From: Planctomycetota bacterium
GTDB lineage: Bacteria > Planctomycetota > UBA1135 > GCA-002686595
Assembly: GCA_016795205.1 (NCBI GenBank)
Contig: JAEUHZ010000022.1
Coordinates: 1-48,015, forward strand
Direction: 5' to 3'
Length of the DNA: 48,015 bases
Below the pieces are notes generated by a model, which worked only from the letters and a program-made list of their open reading frames with translations, was not told the DNA's origin and did no database searches. Both the position numbers and the translations under genes were made by a program. This document shows, piece by piece, positions 1-8,273 of the stretch; positions within the stretch are counted from its first letter, which is position 1, and each line of letters begins with the position of its first letter.

Positions 1-1
1 C

Positions 2-292
2 CTGGCCGGGTTCACGCGCGGCGCGGTGATCCAGCTCGCGCGGGACCAAGGGATCCCGGTCGTCGAGGAGCGGCTGGCTCGCGAGCTGCTCTACACGGCG
101 GACGAGGCTTTTTTCACGGGCACCGTGGCCGAGGTGACGCCGATCACGAGCGTCGACGGCAAGCCGGTCGGCGACGGGAGGCGCGGCCCGGTCACGGCGC
201 GGCTGCAGGGCACGTTCTTCGCGTTGGCGCGCGGGGAGTCGCCCGACCGGCACGGTTGGCACACGCCTGTGCGTTCCAGAATCGTGACATGA
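2..292 (+). CDS. ilvE: Branched-chain amino acid aminotransferase, C-terminal part (5' end outside window)
   Basis: This is the last 96 codons of a PLP-dependent class IV aminotransferase that would transfer amino groups between Leu/Ile/Val and 2-oxoglutarate in the cytoplasm. The frame is open from base 2 and reads LAGFTRGAVIQLARD, then VVEERLARELLYTADE, then AFFTGTVAEVTPI, the typical C-terminal helix and cofactor-phosphate loop of IlvE. It ends at a TGA at 290-292 after a short variable tail. The lysine that binds PLP would lie upstream of the window. D-amino-acid aminotransferase and aminodeoxychorismate lyase share the fold, but the ARELLYTADEAFFTGT segment is typical of IlvE. Truncated only by the window edge, not broken. 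Confidence 0.88.
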   Translation: MAGFTRGAVIQLARDQGIPVVEERLARELLYTADEAFFTGTVAEVTPITSVDGKPVGDGRRGPVTARLQGTFFALARGESPDRHGWHTPVRSRIVT

Positions 293-405
293 TCGGTACG
301 GCGTTGGCGCGGGGACGACGATCCAACCATTGAGGCGCGGCTCTGGGTGACCGGAGGCCGTGGTACACCCCTTGCCTTGGACGGGCTCCCCTGCCTGGAG
401 CCGTC

Positions 406-2646
406 ATGATCCCGCTCTGCCCACTGCTTCTCGCTCTACACGCACCATCCGATCCGGGCATCCAAGACGCGTGGGAGTCGTTGATGCGGGTCCGCGCGCA
501 CTACGACGCAGTGCTCGTCGAACTCGAAGCCGCAGCGGTCACACACCTGGACTCCGATCAGCGCTCCAGCCGTGCACGCCTTGTCGAGGCCCTACGGGTC
601 TATCGGGAGCGGGAGGACTTCGGGCGTGCCGACAACCCGAATGGGCGCCAGCCGTGGTTCGTCGATGCCGAGGGGCGCCGCTGCGCCGTCGCGGAACTGC
701 TCCACGTGACCGGTGAGCACGAGACCATCGAGCGCGTCCGCGCCACCGACAACCACGCTTGGATCCTGGATCTCGCCGGTGACGCAGCCTTCGAGGCTTG
801 GCTGACACGCAACGGGCTGGAGTTCGATGAGGCGGCCCGTATCCAGTGTCCCGCGTTGTTCAATCCCGCGGCCTACGATGCCGTTCCGAGTCCTTCGAGC
901 GGGGGTCCTCCGCCGCCCGCTGGCGGCAGCTACGGCGGCCCTGCCGACACCGTCGGATTGACGGGCGGTGGGGGTGGGCCGCCCCCTCCCAGTGGCCCGG
1001 GTTCGGCCACCGGTGCCCCCGGAGCGGTCACTCCTGGATCCAGCCGGACCCCGGGCGGCGAGCCGCTGCGCGGGGGTGGCCGGCCCACGGCGCTGGGGCT
1101 CTCGACGACCGAGGACGACAGCTGGTGGCTGTGGTGGGAGTACTCCAAGGCCGAGTTCCTCGTCCCCAACCGCCTGAGCTTGGCGAACGCGCCGACGACG
1201 GGCGACGACGTAGCTGGTGCACTCCGCGAGGCGATCGAGCGCACGCGCCGCAGCGAACTCCCGCGTTTCGTGGAAGCTGCGCGCTCGTCCGACGCCTGGA
1301 TCCGGGCTGCGGCTGCGACCGCGCTGGGTGCCAGCGGCGGCCGAGACGCGCTGGAGCCGCTGGTGCGCCTGCTCGACGACCCGAGCCAGGACGTACGGCA
1401 CCGAGCGCTCTTGGCGTTGGGCGCGACCGGCACGACCTCGGCGGTCATCACGCTGCTCCGGATCGCGCGTGAGGGGACGCATGTCGAGGGCTCTCGCTCG
1501 CGGATCTCGCCCTACGCGCGCCCGCTGGCGGTCGTGGCGCTCGGCCTCGCGCTGCGCGCGGGCTCGGAGCAGCGGGTGGACGCGGCACTGCGCACGCTGG
1601 TGGGAGAAGCGCGGGGCTCGGAGCGTGAAGCCCTGGCCATCGCGACCATGTTCCACCACGTGCTCTTCCCGAGCACGAGCCTGGAGGAGCTGGCGCTGGA
1701 GCTGGCGCTCGACGAGCGCGAGTCACCCAGCGTGCGCTGCCGCGCGGTCGAGGCGTTGGCCTCGGCGAAGGATCCGAAGACCCTGGCGAAGCTCCAGACC
1801 CTGCTCTCGGGACCACGCTTGGATCTGCGCCGCAGCGCGGCGCTGGCGCTGGGTGCGACGCGGGAGCTCGTGGTGCTGCCGGCCCTGATGACCGCCTTCG
1901 AGCTCGAGGCCGAGGTGCTCACGCGCGGCTTCGTGCTCATCGGAATCGGCCGCCTGGGCGGGGCGAAGGCGCACGCCTTCCTGTCGAAGATCCTCGTGGC
2001 GGGCGAGAGCGGACAGCGGCGTTGGGCGGCCCTTGCGCTGGGCGTCCTGGCGCGCGAGACGGGTGATCCCGAGACTTCGAAGCTCCTGCGAGGCGCGTTG
2101 GAGCGCGAGAAGAGCGCCGAGGGCCGCGCAGCCTACTGGCTGGCGCTGGGACTTCTTCGCGACGAGCTTGCCATCGATGCGATCGCAGAGCCGCTGGCCT
2201 CCGCAGCAGATCCTCGACAACGCATGTACGCGGCGACGGCGCTGTCCCTCTTGGGGGGCGCGCGTTGCGCGGCGGTCCTGCGCGAGCGTTTGCCGCGGGA
2301 GTCGAACCCCCTGGCCCTGGTGGGCATCTCGCAAGGACTGGGGATCCTGGGTGAGAACCAAGACGTGGTCGCGATGCGCGCCGCGTTGAACCTGCTCGCG
2401 GAGCCGGGGCTGCAAGGTGTTGCGGCGACGGCGCTGGCCTTCCACGGGACTCCGGAAGCGCTGGCGCAGCTCGCCGAGCTGTCGCGCGCTGACCATGGGA
2501 CGCGCGTGCGCAAGGCCGCGGCCATCGAGGGCTTGGGGCTGATGCTCTCGCGCGGCGATCCGCTGCGGCTCACCAACCTGTCGCGGCGGATGAACTACAC
2601 CGTCATGCCGGACTGGGCGGCAGCGATCTTCCAGACGACGCTCTGA
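406..2646 (+). CDS. Secreted or membrane-associated HEAT-repeat protein
   Basis: 746 residues. The N-terminus (MIPLCPLLLALHAPSDP) is a short hydrophobic leader, so export is likely but the signal is weak. Residues about 20-160 form a helical domain I do not recognise. About 165-225 is a low-complexity Pro/Gly/Ser linker with PPPP runs. It is followed by an aromatic DDSWWLWWEYSK segment near 240, a context I associate with planctomycete HEAT proteins. From about 275 to the end the protein is a long run of HEAT/PBS-lyase-like helical repeats of 30-40 residues (for example AAATALGASGG, HRALLALGATG, RRSAALALGAT). Such repeats are protein-binding scaffolds; I see no catalytic motif. A GGAG ribosome site sits six bases before the ATG. 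It is alone between ilvE and a convergent kinase. Confidence 0.8.
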   Translation: MIPLCPLLLALHAPSDPGIQDAWESLMRVRAHYDAVLVELEAAAVTHLDSDQRSSRARLVEALRVYREREDFGRADNPNGRQPWFVDAEGRRCAVAELLHVTGEHETIERVRATDNHAWILDLAGDAAFEAWLTRNGLEFDEAARIQCPALFNPAAYDAVPSPSSGGPPPPAGGSYGGPADTVGLTGGGGGPPPPSGPGSATGAPGAVTPGSSRTPGGEPLRGGGRPTALGLSTTEDDSWWLWWEYSKAEFLVPNRLSLANAPTTGDDVAGALREAIERTRRSELPRFVEAARSSDAWIRAAAATALGASGGRDALEPLVRLLDDPSQDVRHRALLALGATGTTSAVITLLRIAREGTHVEGSRSRISPYARPLAVVALGLALRAGSEQRVDAALRTLVGEARGSEREALAIATMFHHVLFPSTSLEELALELALDERESPSVRCRAVEALASAKDPKTLAKLQTLLSGPRLDLRRSAALALGATRELVVLPALMTAFELEAEVLTRGFVLIGIGRLGGAKAHAFLSKILVAGESGQRRWAALALGVLARETGDPETSKLLRGALEREKSAEGRAAYWLALGLLRDELAIDAIAEPLASAADPRQRMYAATALSLLGGARCAAVLRERLPRESNPLALVGISQGLGILGENQDVVAMRAALNLLAEPGLQGVAATALAFHGTPEALAQLAELSRADHGTRVRKAAAIEGLGLMLSRGDPLRLTNLSRRMNYTVMPDWAAAIFQTTL

Positions 2647-2685
2647 GCGAGTTCGAGGGCGGCTCGCACCGCCTTCGAGAGAGGG

Positions 2686-2717
2686 GCGCGCCGCGCGGTA
2701 CACACCGCGCGGCGCGC
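2686..2717. terminator. Perfect 13-bp hairpin between convergent genes
   Basis: Arms 2686-2698 and 2705-2717 are exact inverted repeats, all G and C, around a six-base loop (TACACA). It sits between the stop of the HEAT-repeat gene (2646) and the stop of the convergent kinase gene (2742), so it could end transcripts from both sides. There is no good T tract on either side, so a classic intrinsic terminator is not certain. Confidence 0.6.
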
Positions 2718-2741
2718 TGTCTTGGCCGCCCGCGTCGTGCG

Positions 2742-5603
2742 TCAGCGCGGCACGATCCGCGAGCGCAGCAGCCGGTCCGCCGGGCCGCGCGAGGGGACCA
2801 AGATCGTGGCCACGATTCCCGCAGCGTGGAGGCTGGCCGCGACGGCGAAGAGGGTCCACCCCGCCCACGGCAGGACGCGCAAGAGCGGCAGCGATCCGGC
2901 ATAGGCTGCGGTGAGCGGCAGGGCAAACAGCGCGGTGCGCAGCAGGCCGAAGGGACGCCCCGCCCGCCGGCCGTCGCGGCGGCGGATCGAGAGGCCGAAC
3001 AGGCGGAACGAGAGGCCGCCCGGCCAGATCAGCGCGGAGAGGAATGCCAGCAAAGTCCACAGGGCGGTGCCCAAGGCCACGAAGATCGGCACGAACGCGG
3101 CACGCGGCAGCGAGGAGAACGGCTCGATCTCGGCCACGATGCCCGGTCCGCGTTGGGCCAAGATCTGCGCGCGGGCGGCTTCGCACTCCTCCACGGTCGG
3201 GCTCGGGGCGAACTGGCGGGCGAGGGCGATCTGCGTCTGTTCCTCCGACCCGAAGTCAGCGGTGAAGTTGGGTCCGAAGCCGTGGGAGGCCTCGTAGGAG
3301 GCGAGAACATAGCGCCAGCCACGCGACTGCTCGTCGAGCTCGGGCCCGGAGGGAGGCGGAGCGGAGCGTCCTTTGAGCTCCTCGCTGCTCACCGCGGTGC
3401 GCCCGGCCTCCAGCTCGCGGAGCACGCCGCGCAGCTCGACGGCCCTCGGCAGGAAGGTCGCGACGACCAGGAACAGGACCAGGCAGAAGGCCGTGAACAG
3501 CGTCAGGATGAGCGTGCTCACCGCGAGCTGGGCGGACCGCGCGCGCACCTCGACGGTGGCTGGGGCGGACTGACAGGCCTCGATCGCCGCGCGCGCGGCA
3601 CCCAGATCGCGGTAGGGCTCCGCCGCCCCGGTCAGCGCGCGCACGAGTCCTTCGGCATGCACCGGCAGGTCAGGCGGCAAGGCACGGTCCGGACCGATGC
3701 CGAGGAGCCCCTGCGCGGTCGTCCCCAGGAGACGGACGGCGTCTTGATCTTGCGGGCTGGCGGGCACGGGCTCGTCCAGGAGGCGTGCGCGCCAGTTGCG
3801 ATCGACCCAAACCTGGTTCGGCGACCAGGAGAGCGGCGCGCCGGCCTCCTGCTCGCAACGCGCGAGTTCCTCGGCCAGGGCGGCCAGGATGCGCTCGACC
3901 ATCGGCCACTCCAGTGGCTCACCACGCGCCACGAGGGCCGCCAGACTCGTGCCGCCAGGTGATTCGAACACGTCCGCGACTTCGCCCTGGGTGCGCAGCG
4001 ATTCCAGCCACCGCAGCCGTTGCGGACGGCTCAGCGAGCGCCGGGCCTCGCTCGCCACCGCGCCGGAATCGCGGAACTGGATCCAGACGCTGCGCTCCAG
4101 GCGCTCGTCGCGCGCCGCGAGGAGCGCGCCACTGCCGGTCTCGCCCACGAGGCCGGCAACGCGGTACTCACCCAGGCGCTCGGGCAGCCCGGCGCTGCGC
4201 ACGGGCACGCTTTCGGCGGGTGGCGTGGTGCGCCGCACGCGACGGAACGGGATCTGTGCCTGGACGACGCGCGTGCCCGTCCACAGCTCGTAGGGTCCGC
4301 GCCAGCCGTTGCGGCGCCGCATCGTGGAGAGGCGGAAGGCGACCGCGCCGAGTGGCACCAGGGGCGAGAGCAACGCGTACGTCAACGCGTCCTGCGGCAG
4401 GAAGTGCAGGGGGATCAGCAGGAGGAGAGCGACGGCCTCATAGAGGAAAGCCCGCGGAATGGCGCGCACCCACAGCGCCGGTCCGGGCCCGACCGCGGCG
4501 ATGCGCAGGCCCAGCAGCCACTTGCCGATCGTGGCGGCGAACAAGCCCTCCGCGAGCGCGAAGTACACGATCGGCAGGGAGGCCATGGCCAACTGGGTGC
4601 CCAGCGGGATGGCGCGCCACGGACGCTCCAAGTCCGCGGGGTGCAGGTCCTTGGAGGTCTGGAGCAGCGTGCTGATCGAGCTGGAGACGAAGAACAGGAT
4701 CGAAGCGTCGACCACCCAGGCTCCGAAGCGCCGAGGGATCGAGGCCGCCGCGGCCGCGCTGCTCGAGAACGGCAGCAGCGCCGTGCGGAACGCCTCCAGG
4801 TCCCGGTAGCGCTTGTCCGGGTCGCGCTCCATGCCGCGGCGCACCACGCGCTCGAGCTCGGTCGGGATCTCGGGGCGAAGCGAGCGCATGCGCGCCGGCG
4901 CCTCGGAGAGGATGCGCGCCAGCACCTCGCCCACGTTGTTCCCGCCGAACGGCGCGCGGCCAGTGAGCAGCGCGTAGAGGGTCGCTGCGCACGAGTATTG
5001 ATCGCTCTTGGCATCGACGGTCCGGCCGCGGATCTGTTCCGGGCTGGCGTACAAGGGCGAGCCCAGGAACTGGCCGGATTGCGTGAGCTCGATGTCGCGC
5101 TCCAGGGTGCGTGACAATCCGAAGTCACCGATCTTGACCTGCCCGTCGGTCGTGACGAAGCAGTTCGAGGGCTTGACGTCGCGGTGGATGACTCCCGCCT
5201 GGTGCGCCGCCTCCAGGCCGTCGATCACGTCGATGGCCCAGCGCACGGCCGTCTCGATCGAGATCGTCTCGCCGCGCGCGATCTTGTCCTGGAGCGTCTC
5301 GCCGCCGACGAGCTCCATGGCGATCGCGGGCGATCCGTCGACCTGGTGCGCGCCGTAGACGAAGACGCAGCGGGCGTCGGAGATGGCGGCTGCGAGCCGT
5401 GCCTCGCGGCGGAAGCGCTCGAAGGCCTCGCCCGAGACGGACAGCTCGGCGGCCAGGACCTTGAGCGCCACGACGCGGCCGGAATCGACCTCCTGGGCCT
5501 CGTAGACGACGCCCATGCCGCCGCGGCCGAGCTCGCGCACGAGACGGAAGCCGCCGGTGTGGCGCGGGAAGACGCTCGGCTGCGGGCCTTGCACTGGGCG
5601 CAT
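2742..5603 (-). CDS. Membrane Ser/Thr protein kinase with RDD domains and a second, degenerate kinase domain
   Basis: 953 residues from the ATG at 5603. Residues about 20-275 are a complete Hanks-type kinase: glycine loop GRGGMG (about 26-31), VALK lysine near 48, HRDVKPSN near 140-146, DFG near 160 and SPEQ. About 287-430 is a first RDD membrane domain. About 470-640 resembles another kinase (LGEYRVAGLVGETGSG), but the lysine is replaced (VWIQF), HRD reads SWSPNQ and DFG reads DEP, so it should be a pseudokinase. A membrane helix lies near 691-715, then a second RDD domain to the end. The active domain should face the cytoplasm. Start choice is uncertain: a TTG at 5660 has an AAGG upstream, and a GTG at 5594 fits the leaderless promoter pattern. 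Substrate unknown. Confidence 0.9.
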   Translation of the reverse strand: MRPVQGPQPSVFPRHTGGFRLVRELGRGGMGVVYEAQEVDSGRVVALKVLAAELSVSGEAFERFRREARLAAAISDARCVFVYGAHQVDGSPAIAMELVGGETLQDKIARGETISIETAVRWAIDVIDGLEAAHQAGVIHRDVKPSNCFVTTDGQVKIGDFGLSRTLERDIELTQSGQFLGSPLYASPEQIRGRTVDAKSDQYSCAATLYALLTGRAPFGGNNVGEVLARILSEAPARMRSLRPEIPTELERVVRRGMERDPDKRYRDLEAFRTALLPFSSSAAAAASIPRRFGAWVVDASILFFVSSSISTLLQTSKDLHPADLERPWRAIPLGTQLAMASLPIVYFALAEGLFAATIGKWLLGLRIAAVGPGPALWVRAIPRAFLYEAVALLLLIPLHFLPQDALTYALLSPLVPLGAVAFRLSTMRRRNGWRGPYELWTGTRVVQAQIPFRRVRRTTPPAESVPVRSAGLPERLGEYRVAGLVGETGSGALLAARDERLERSVWIQFRDSGAVASEARRSLSRPQRLRWLESLRTQGEVADVFESPGGTSLAALVARGEPLEWPMVERILAALAEELARCEQEAGAPLSWSPNQVWVDRNWRARLLDEPVPASPQDQDAVRLLGTTAQGLLGIGPDRALPPDLPVHAEGLVRALTGAAEPYRDLGAARAAIEACQSAPATVEVRARSAQLAVSTLILTLFTAFCLVLFLVVATFLPRAVELRGVLRELEAGRTAVSSEELKGRSAPPPSGPELDEQSRGWRYVLASYEASHGFGPNFTADFGSEEQTQIALARQFAPSPTVEECEAARAQILAQRGPGIVAEIEPFSSLPRAAFVPIFVALGTALWTLLAFLSALIWPGGLSFRLFGLSIRRRDGRRAGRPFGLLRTALFALPLTAAYAGSLPLLRVLPWAGWTLFAVAASLHAAGIVATILVPSRGPADRLLRSRIVPR

Positions 5604-5607
5604 CCTA
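5602..5607 (-). promoter_or_regulatory. TAGGAT -10-like hexamer overlapping the annotated kinase ATG
   Basis: On the minus strand TAGGAT ends seven bases before an in-frame GTG at 5594. It overlaps the ATG at 5603. If it is the real -10 element, the ATG would not be in the transcript and translation would begin leaderless at the GTG. No convincing -35 is visible. Confidence 0.4.
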
Positions 5608-5714
5608 CGAGGGGGAGGGGGCTGGGTCGAGGGGGATGGTGGCGCGGAGGTGCGCCGCAAGTCATTGACCTTACGGGGCTAAGCGCTGGTCCCTGCGTGG
5701 ATGTTGAAGGCAGA

Positions 5715-5720
5715 TATGAT
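5715..5720 (+). promoter_or_regulatory. TATGAT -10-like hexamer upstream of the SPFH gene
   Basis: TATGAT ends 13 bases before the ATG at 5734, in a short stretch (5700-5740) clearly richer in A and T than the surroundings. This implies a leader of only about six bases. A -35 element is not recognisable. Confidence 0.4.
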
Positions 5721-5733
5721 GTCCATGTAGTAT

Positions 5734-6687
5734 ATGTCTGATATCACTCCCGCCGCCTCGAGCGGCCAGCCCCGCACGCCCATGGAAACTCGCAACACCT
5801 CCCACGAAGCCCAGTTCCACCCCCTGTCTGGCTACGGGATGCTCGCGCTCGTCCTGCTCCTGCCAATCGCCTGCGTCACGGCGCTGGTGTGGAGCGCGAA
5901 CCTGCCCGGCAACCAGGCGCCCGAGCCGGCCGTGGTCGCGCTGGCGATCCCGACCCTGGTCCTGTGGGTCTTCCTCCTGCCCGGCTTCTTCATCGTCGAG
6001 CCCAACCTGGGCCGCGCCCTGGTCCTGTTCGGGCGCTACCGCGGGACCGTTCGGACCCCGGGGTTCTACTGGACCAACCCGTTCACCTCGAAGAAGAAGA
6101 TCTCGTTGCGGGCTCACAACCTGAACGGCAAGACGCTCAAGGTGAACGACCTGCTGGGCAACCCGATCGAGATCGCGGCGATCGTGGTCTGGCAGGTGCG
6201 TGACACGGCGCAGGCGCTCTTCGACGTCGAGGACTACCTGACCTTCGTCGACACCCAGAGCGAGTCCGCGCTGCGCATGGTCGCCTCGCGTCACCCCTAT
6301 GACGACGGCCAAGCGACCGAGGTCGACACGACGTTGCGCGGCAGCGCCGACGAGGTCTCCGTGGAACTCCAGCGCGAGTTGCAGGTGCGCCTGCAGATCG
6401 CCGGCATCGAGGTCATCGAGGCCCGCCTCTCGCACCTCGCCTACGCACCGGAGATCGCCGCCGCGATGCTCCAGCGCCAGCAAGCGACCGCGATCATCGC
6501 GGCGCGCAAGCTGATCGTCGACGGCGCCGTCGGCATGGTCGAGATGGCGATCGAGAAGCTCGGTGCGCACAAGGTCGTCGAGCTCGACGACGAGCGGAAG
6601 GCCACGCTGACTGGCAACCTGCTCGTGGTCCTGTGCGGCCAGCAGAATGCCCAGCCGGTCCTGAACACGGGCGGGCTCTACAACTGA
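5734..6687 (+). CDS. SPFH/band-7 domain membrane protein
   Basis: 317 residues. Two hydrophobic helices near residues 35-55 and 65-90 are followed by [25 protein letters not shown], the entry to an SPFH (stomatin/prohibitin/flotillin/HflK) domain spanning about 95-280. Conserved parts include [31 protein letters not shown], and a C-terminal helix rich in Ala and Gln ([10 protein letters not shown]). SPFH proteins form large ring assemblies at membrane microdomains; a specific role cannot be read here. The gene is followed after seven bases by a ribbon-helix-helix gene whose ribosome site overlaps this stop, so the two are probably one transcript. An alternative start is the ATG at residue 17. 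Confidence 0.9.
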   Translation: MSDITPAASSGQPRTPMETRNTSHEAQFHPLSGYGMLALVLLLPIACVTALVWSANLPGNQAPEPAVVALAIPTLVLWVFLLPGFFIVEPNLGRALVLFGRYRGTVRTPGFYWTNPFTSKKKISLRAHNLNGKTLKVNDLLGNPIEIAAIVVWQVRDTAQALFDVEDYLTFVDTQSESALRMVASRHPYDDGQATEVDTTLRGSADEVSVELQRELQVRLQIAGIEVIEARLSHLAYAPEIAAAMLQRQQATAIIAARKLIVDGAVGMVEMAIEKLGAHKVVELDDERKATLTGNLLVVLCGQQNAQPVLNTGGLYN

Positions 6688-6694
6688 GGTCGCG

Positions 6695-6889
6695 GTGACC
6701 GAGCGTGTTCAGCCCGGCCGGGAAGCGCCCGAGGAACCCGAGGACTCGGGGCGCAAGGCCTTCCTGCTGCGCCTCAGCCCGGAGCTCCATGCCGAGCTCC
6801 GGGCCTGGGCTGCGCAGGAGCTGCGCTCGCTGAACGCGCACATCGAGTGGCTCTTGCGAGAGGCTGTGAAACGGCGAAGGTCGAGGTGA
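6695..6889 (+). CDS. Small Arc/ribbon-helix-helix-type protein
   Basis: 64 residues from a GTG at 6695, with GAGGT, a good ribosome site, overlapping the upstream SPFH stop. After an acidic Pro/Glu-rich lead (residues 1-20) it reads [33 protein letters not shown] in sense, which is the beta strand plus two helices of an Arc/MetJ-like fold (key residues: LRLSP strand, the Ser-Leu-Asn-Ala helix cap, and the basic KRRRSR tail). Such proteins bind DNA as dimers or act as antitoxins, but no toxin gene is adjacent. The tight link to the SPFH gene suggests either self-regulation of the pair or a non-DNA role at the membrane; this is inference. Confidence 0.75.
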   Translation: MTERVQPGREAPEEPEDSGRKAFLLRLSPELHAELRAWAAQELRSLNAHIEWLLREAVKRRRSR

Positions 6890-6904
6890 GCGCGACCCCG
6901 CGCC

Positions 6905-7708
6905 TCACCAGTAGCGCTCGAAGTGCAGGTTCCCCGGCGCCCTGGCCGTGTCGAGCACGAAACCACGCGCCTCGAGCAGCGGGCGCACATCGTCGACCAT
7001 CGCCGGGTTGCCGCACAGCAGCGCGTGCGTGTCCTCGGGCGAGAGCGACTCGCCCGCGACGTGCTCGAACGTCGCGGGCTCGAGCAGCGACTGCACGCGG
7101 CCGCGTGCGCCCCGCCAAGCGCTCGACGCGGGCTCCCGCGACGTGATCGCGGCGTAGGCGATCGAGGTGTCGGCGGCCGCCGCGGCGGTCCACTCGGCGT
7201 GGTACGCGAGGTCGGCCGACTCCCGCGCACCCCACAAGACCGTCAGCTTGCGGAATCGTCCGGTGCCACGATAGCGGCGCAGCATGGAGACGAAGGGCGC
7301 GATGCCGGTGCCCGTCGCGACGCACACCAGGTGACGGCCCGCCGGGATGCGCTCGAGCGTGAAGTGGCCCTTGGGCGCGTCGTCGCACCACACACGCGCT
7401 CCCGCTTCGAGATCGAAGAGGCGCGGAGTCAAGACGCCGCCCGCGACGAGCGTCAAGCACAGCTCGTAGGCCTCGTGCTCGTCGGGCGACGAGGCGATCG
7501 AGTACGAGCGCTTGTTCCAGCGTACCCGTGTCGGAGGCTCCCCGGCGGGATCCTCGGGCTTGGGCCAGCCGAGTTGGATGAACTGGCCGGGCTCGAAGCG
7601 CGCCACGGCGCCCGAGTCGGGGCGGATCCACAGGAGCCTCACGCCCGGGCTCACGTCGCGGCGGCGCGCGATCGTGGCGTTCCAGGGGATCGGCGTGGCC
7701 TGCGTCAT
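6905..7708 (-). CDS. Ferredoxin/flavodoxin-NADP+ reductase family protein
   Basis: 267 residues. It should move electrons between NADPH and ferredoxin or flavodoxin through FAD in the cytoplasm. The FAD-binding barrel (about 10-115) holds PGQFIQLGW and the RSYSIASSP motif. The NADP domain holds CVATGTGIAPFVSMLRR and LLCGNPAMVDD. The C-terminus ends ERYW, the terminal-aromatic ending of the bacterial Fpr subfamily. I start it at the ATG at 7708, which overlaps the TGA of the upstream carbonic-anhydrase-like gene (ATGA); a longer reading back to 7891 is only the antisense of that gene's frame. Translation is probably coupled to the gene above. It is convergent with the RHH gene, 15 bases apart. 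Confidence 0.9.
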   Translation of the reverse strand: MTQATPIPWNATIARRRDVSPGVRLLWIRPDSGAVARFEPGQFIQLGWPKPEDPAGEPPTRVRWNKRSYSIASSPDEHEAYELCLTLVAGGVLTPRLFDLEAGARVWCDDAPKGHFTLERIPAGRHLVCVATGTGIAPFVSMLRRYRGTGRFRKLTVLWGARESADLAYHAEWTAAAAADTSIAYAAITSREPASSAWRGARGRVQSLLEPATFEHVAGESLSPEDTHALLCGNPAMVDDVRPLLEARGFVLDTARAPGNLHFERYW

Positions 7709-8253
7709 CGGGAGCGGCCACGTGCGTGCTCGGCGGCCAGGGCGCGGTAGCGCTCGGGCGTGCGGCGGATCACCTCGACCTCGCGCTCGGTGAGGGCGCG
7801 CTTCACGACGGCTGGGACGCCGGCCACGAGCGAGTGCGGGGGGACGATCGTGCCCTCGCGCACCAGCGCACCGGCGGCGACCAGCGACCAACTCCCGATG
7901 CGCGCGCCGTCCAGGACGCGCGCGCCGATGCCGATGAGCACGTCGTCCTCGACCGTCGCGCCGTGCACGGTCGCCTGGTGGCCGATCGACACGCGCGCGC
8001 CGACGAGGACTGGGAACTCGCCCAGGGTCCCATGCAGCACCGCACCGTCCTGGACGTTGGAATCGTCGCCGATGTGGATCGCGTGGACGTCGCCGCGCAG
8101 CACCGCGCCGTACCAGATCGAGGCGCGCGCGCCGATCTCGACGTCACCGATCAGGGTGGCGGTCGGCGCGACGAACACGCCCGGGCCGAGCAGCGGGGAG
8201 CGATCCCCGTAGGGGAGGAGCAGGGGTTCGGGACGCACGCGCACGGCTAGCAT
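7705..8253 (-). CDS. Gamma-class carbonic anhydrase family protein (left-handed beta-helix)
   Basis: 182 residues. Hexapeptide repeats run through most of the protein (for example GPGVFVAPTATLIGDVEIG). The three zinc-ligand histidines expected of the gamma class are present: one in VLHGTLG and two in SIGHQATVHGATV. This is the size of the YrdA/CaiE/PaaY subgroup, many members of which are poorly active or of unknown role. Trimers are usual. It overlaps the reductase gene by four bases. The ATG at 8253 falls inside a TAGCAT hexamer that could serve the divergent hrpB gene. Confidence 0.88.
   Translation of the reverse strand: MLAVRVRPEPLLLPYGDRSPLLGPGVFVAPTATLIGDVEIGARASIWYGAVLRGDVHAIHIGDDSNVQDGAVLHGTLGEFPVLVGARVSIGHQATVHGATVEDDVLIGIGARVLDGARIGSWSLVAAGALVREGTIVPPHSLVAGVPAVVKRALTEREVEVIRRTPERYRALAAEHARGRSR
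8248..8253 (+). promoter_or_regulatory. TAGCAT -10-like hexamer for hrpB
   Basis: TAGCAT ends 20 bases before the hrpB ATG (8274) and would give a leader of about 13 bases. Its last three bases are the complement of the start codon of the divergent carbonic-anhydrase gene, so the two genes have almost no separate promoter space. Confidence 0.35.
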
Positions 8254-8273
8254 AGCGACGCCGCGACGCGCCG

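Noticed and set aside
1..292. Broken aminotransferase pseudogene
   Set aside because: The frame is open to the window edge and all visible motifs are intact; the truncation is due to the window.
592..3186. Minus-strand frames of 355 and 487 codons over the HEAT-repeat gene
   Set aside because: Antisense of periodic HEAT repeats; no domain and no start context.
6695..6889. Antitoxin of a toxin-antitoxin pair
   Set aside because: No small toxin frame is adjacent; the neighbours are an SPFH gene and a convergent reductase.
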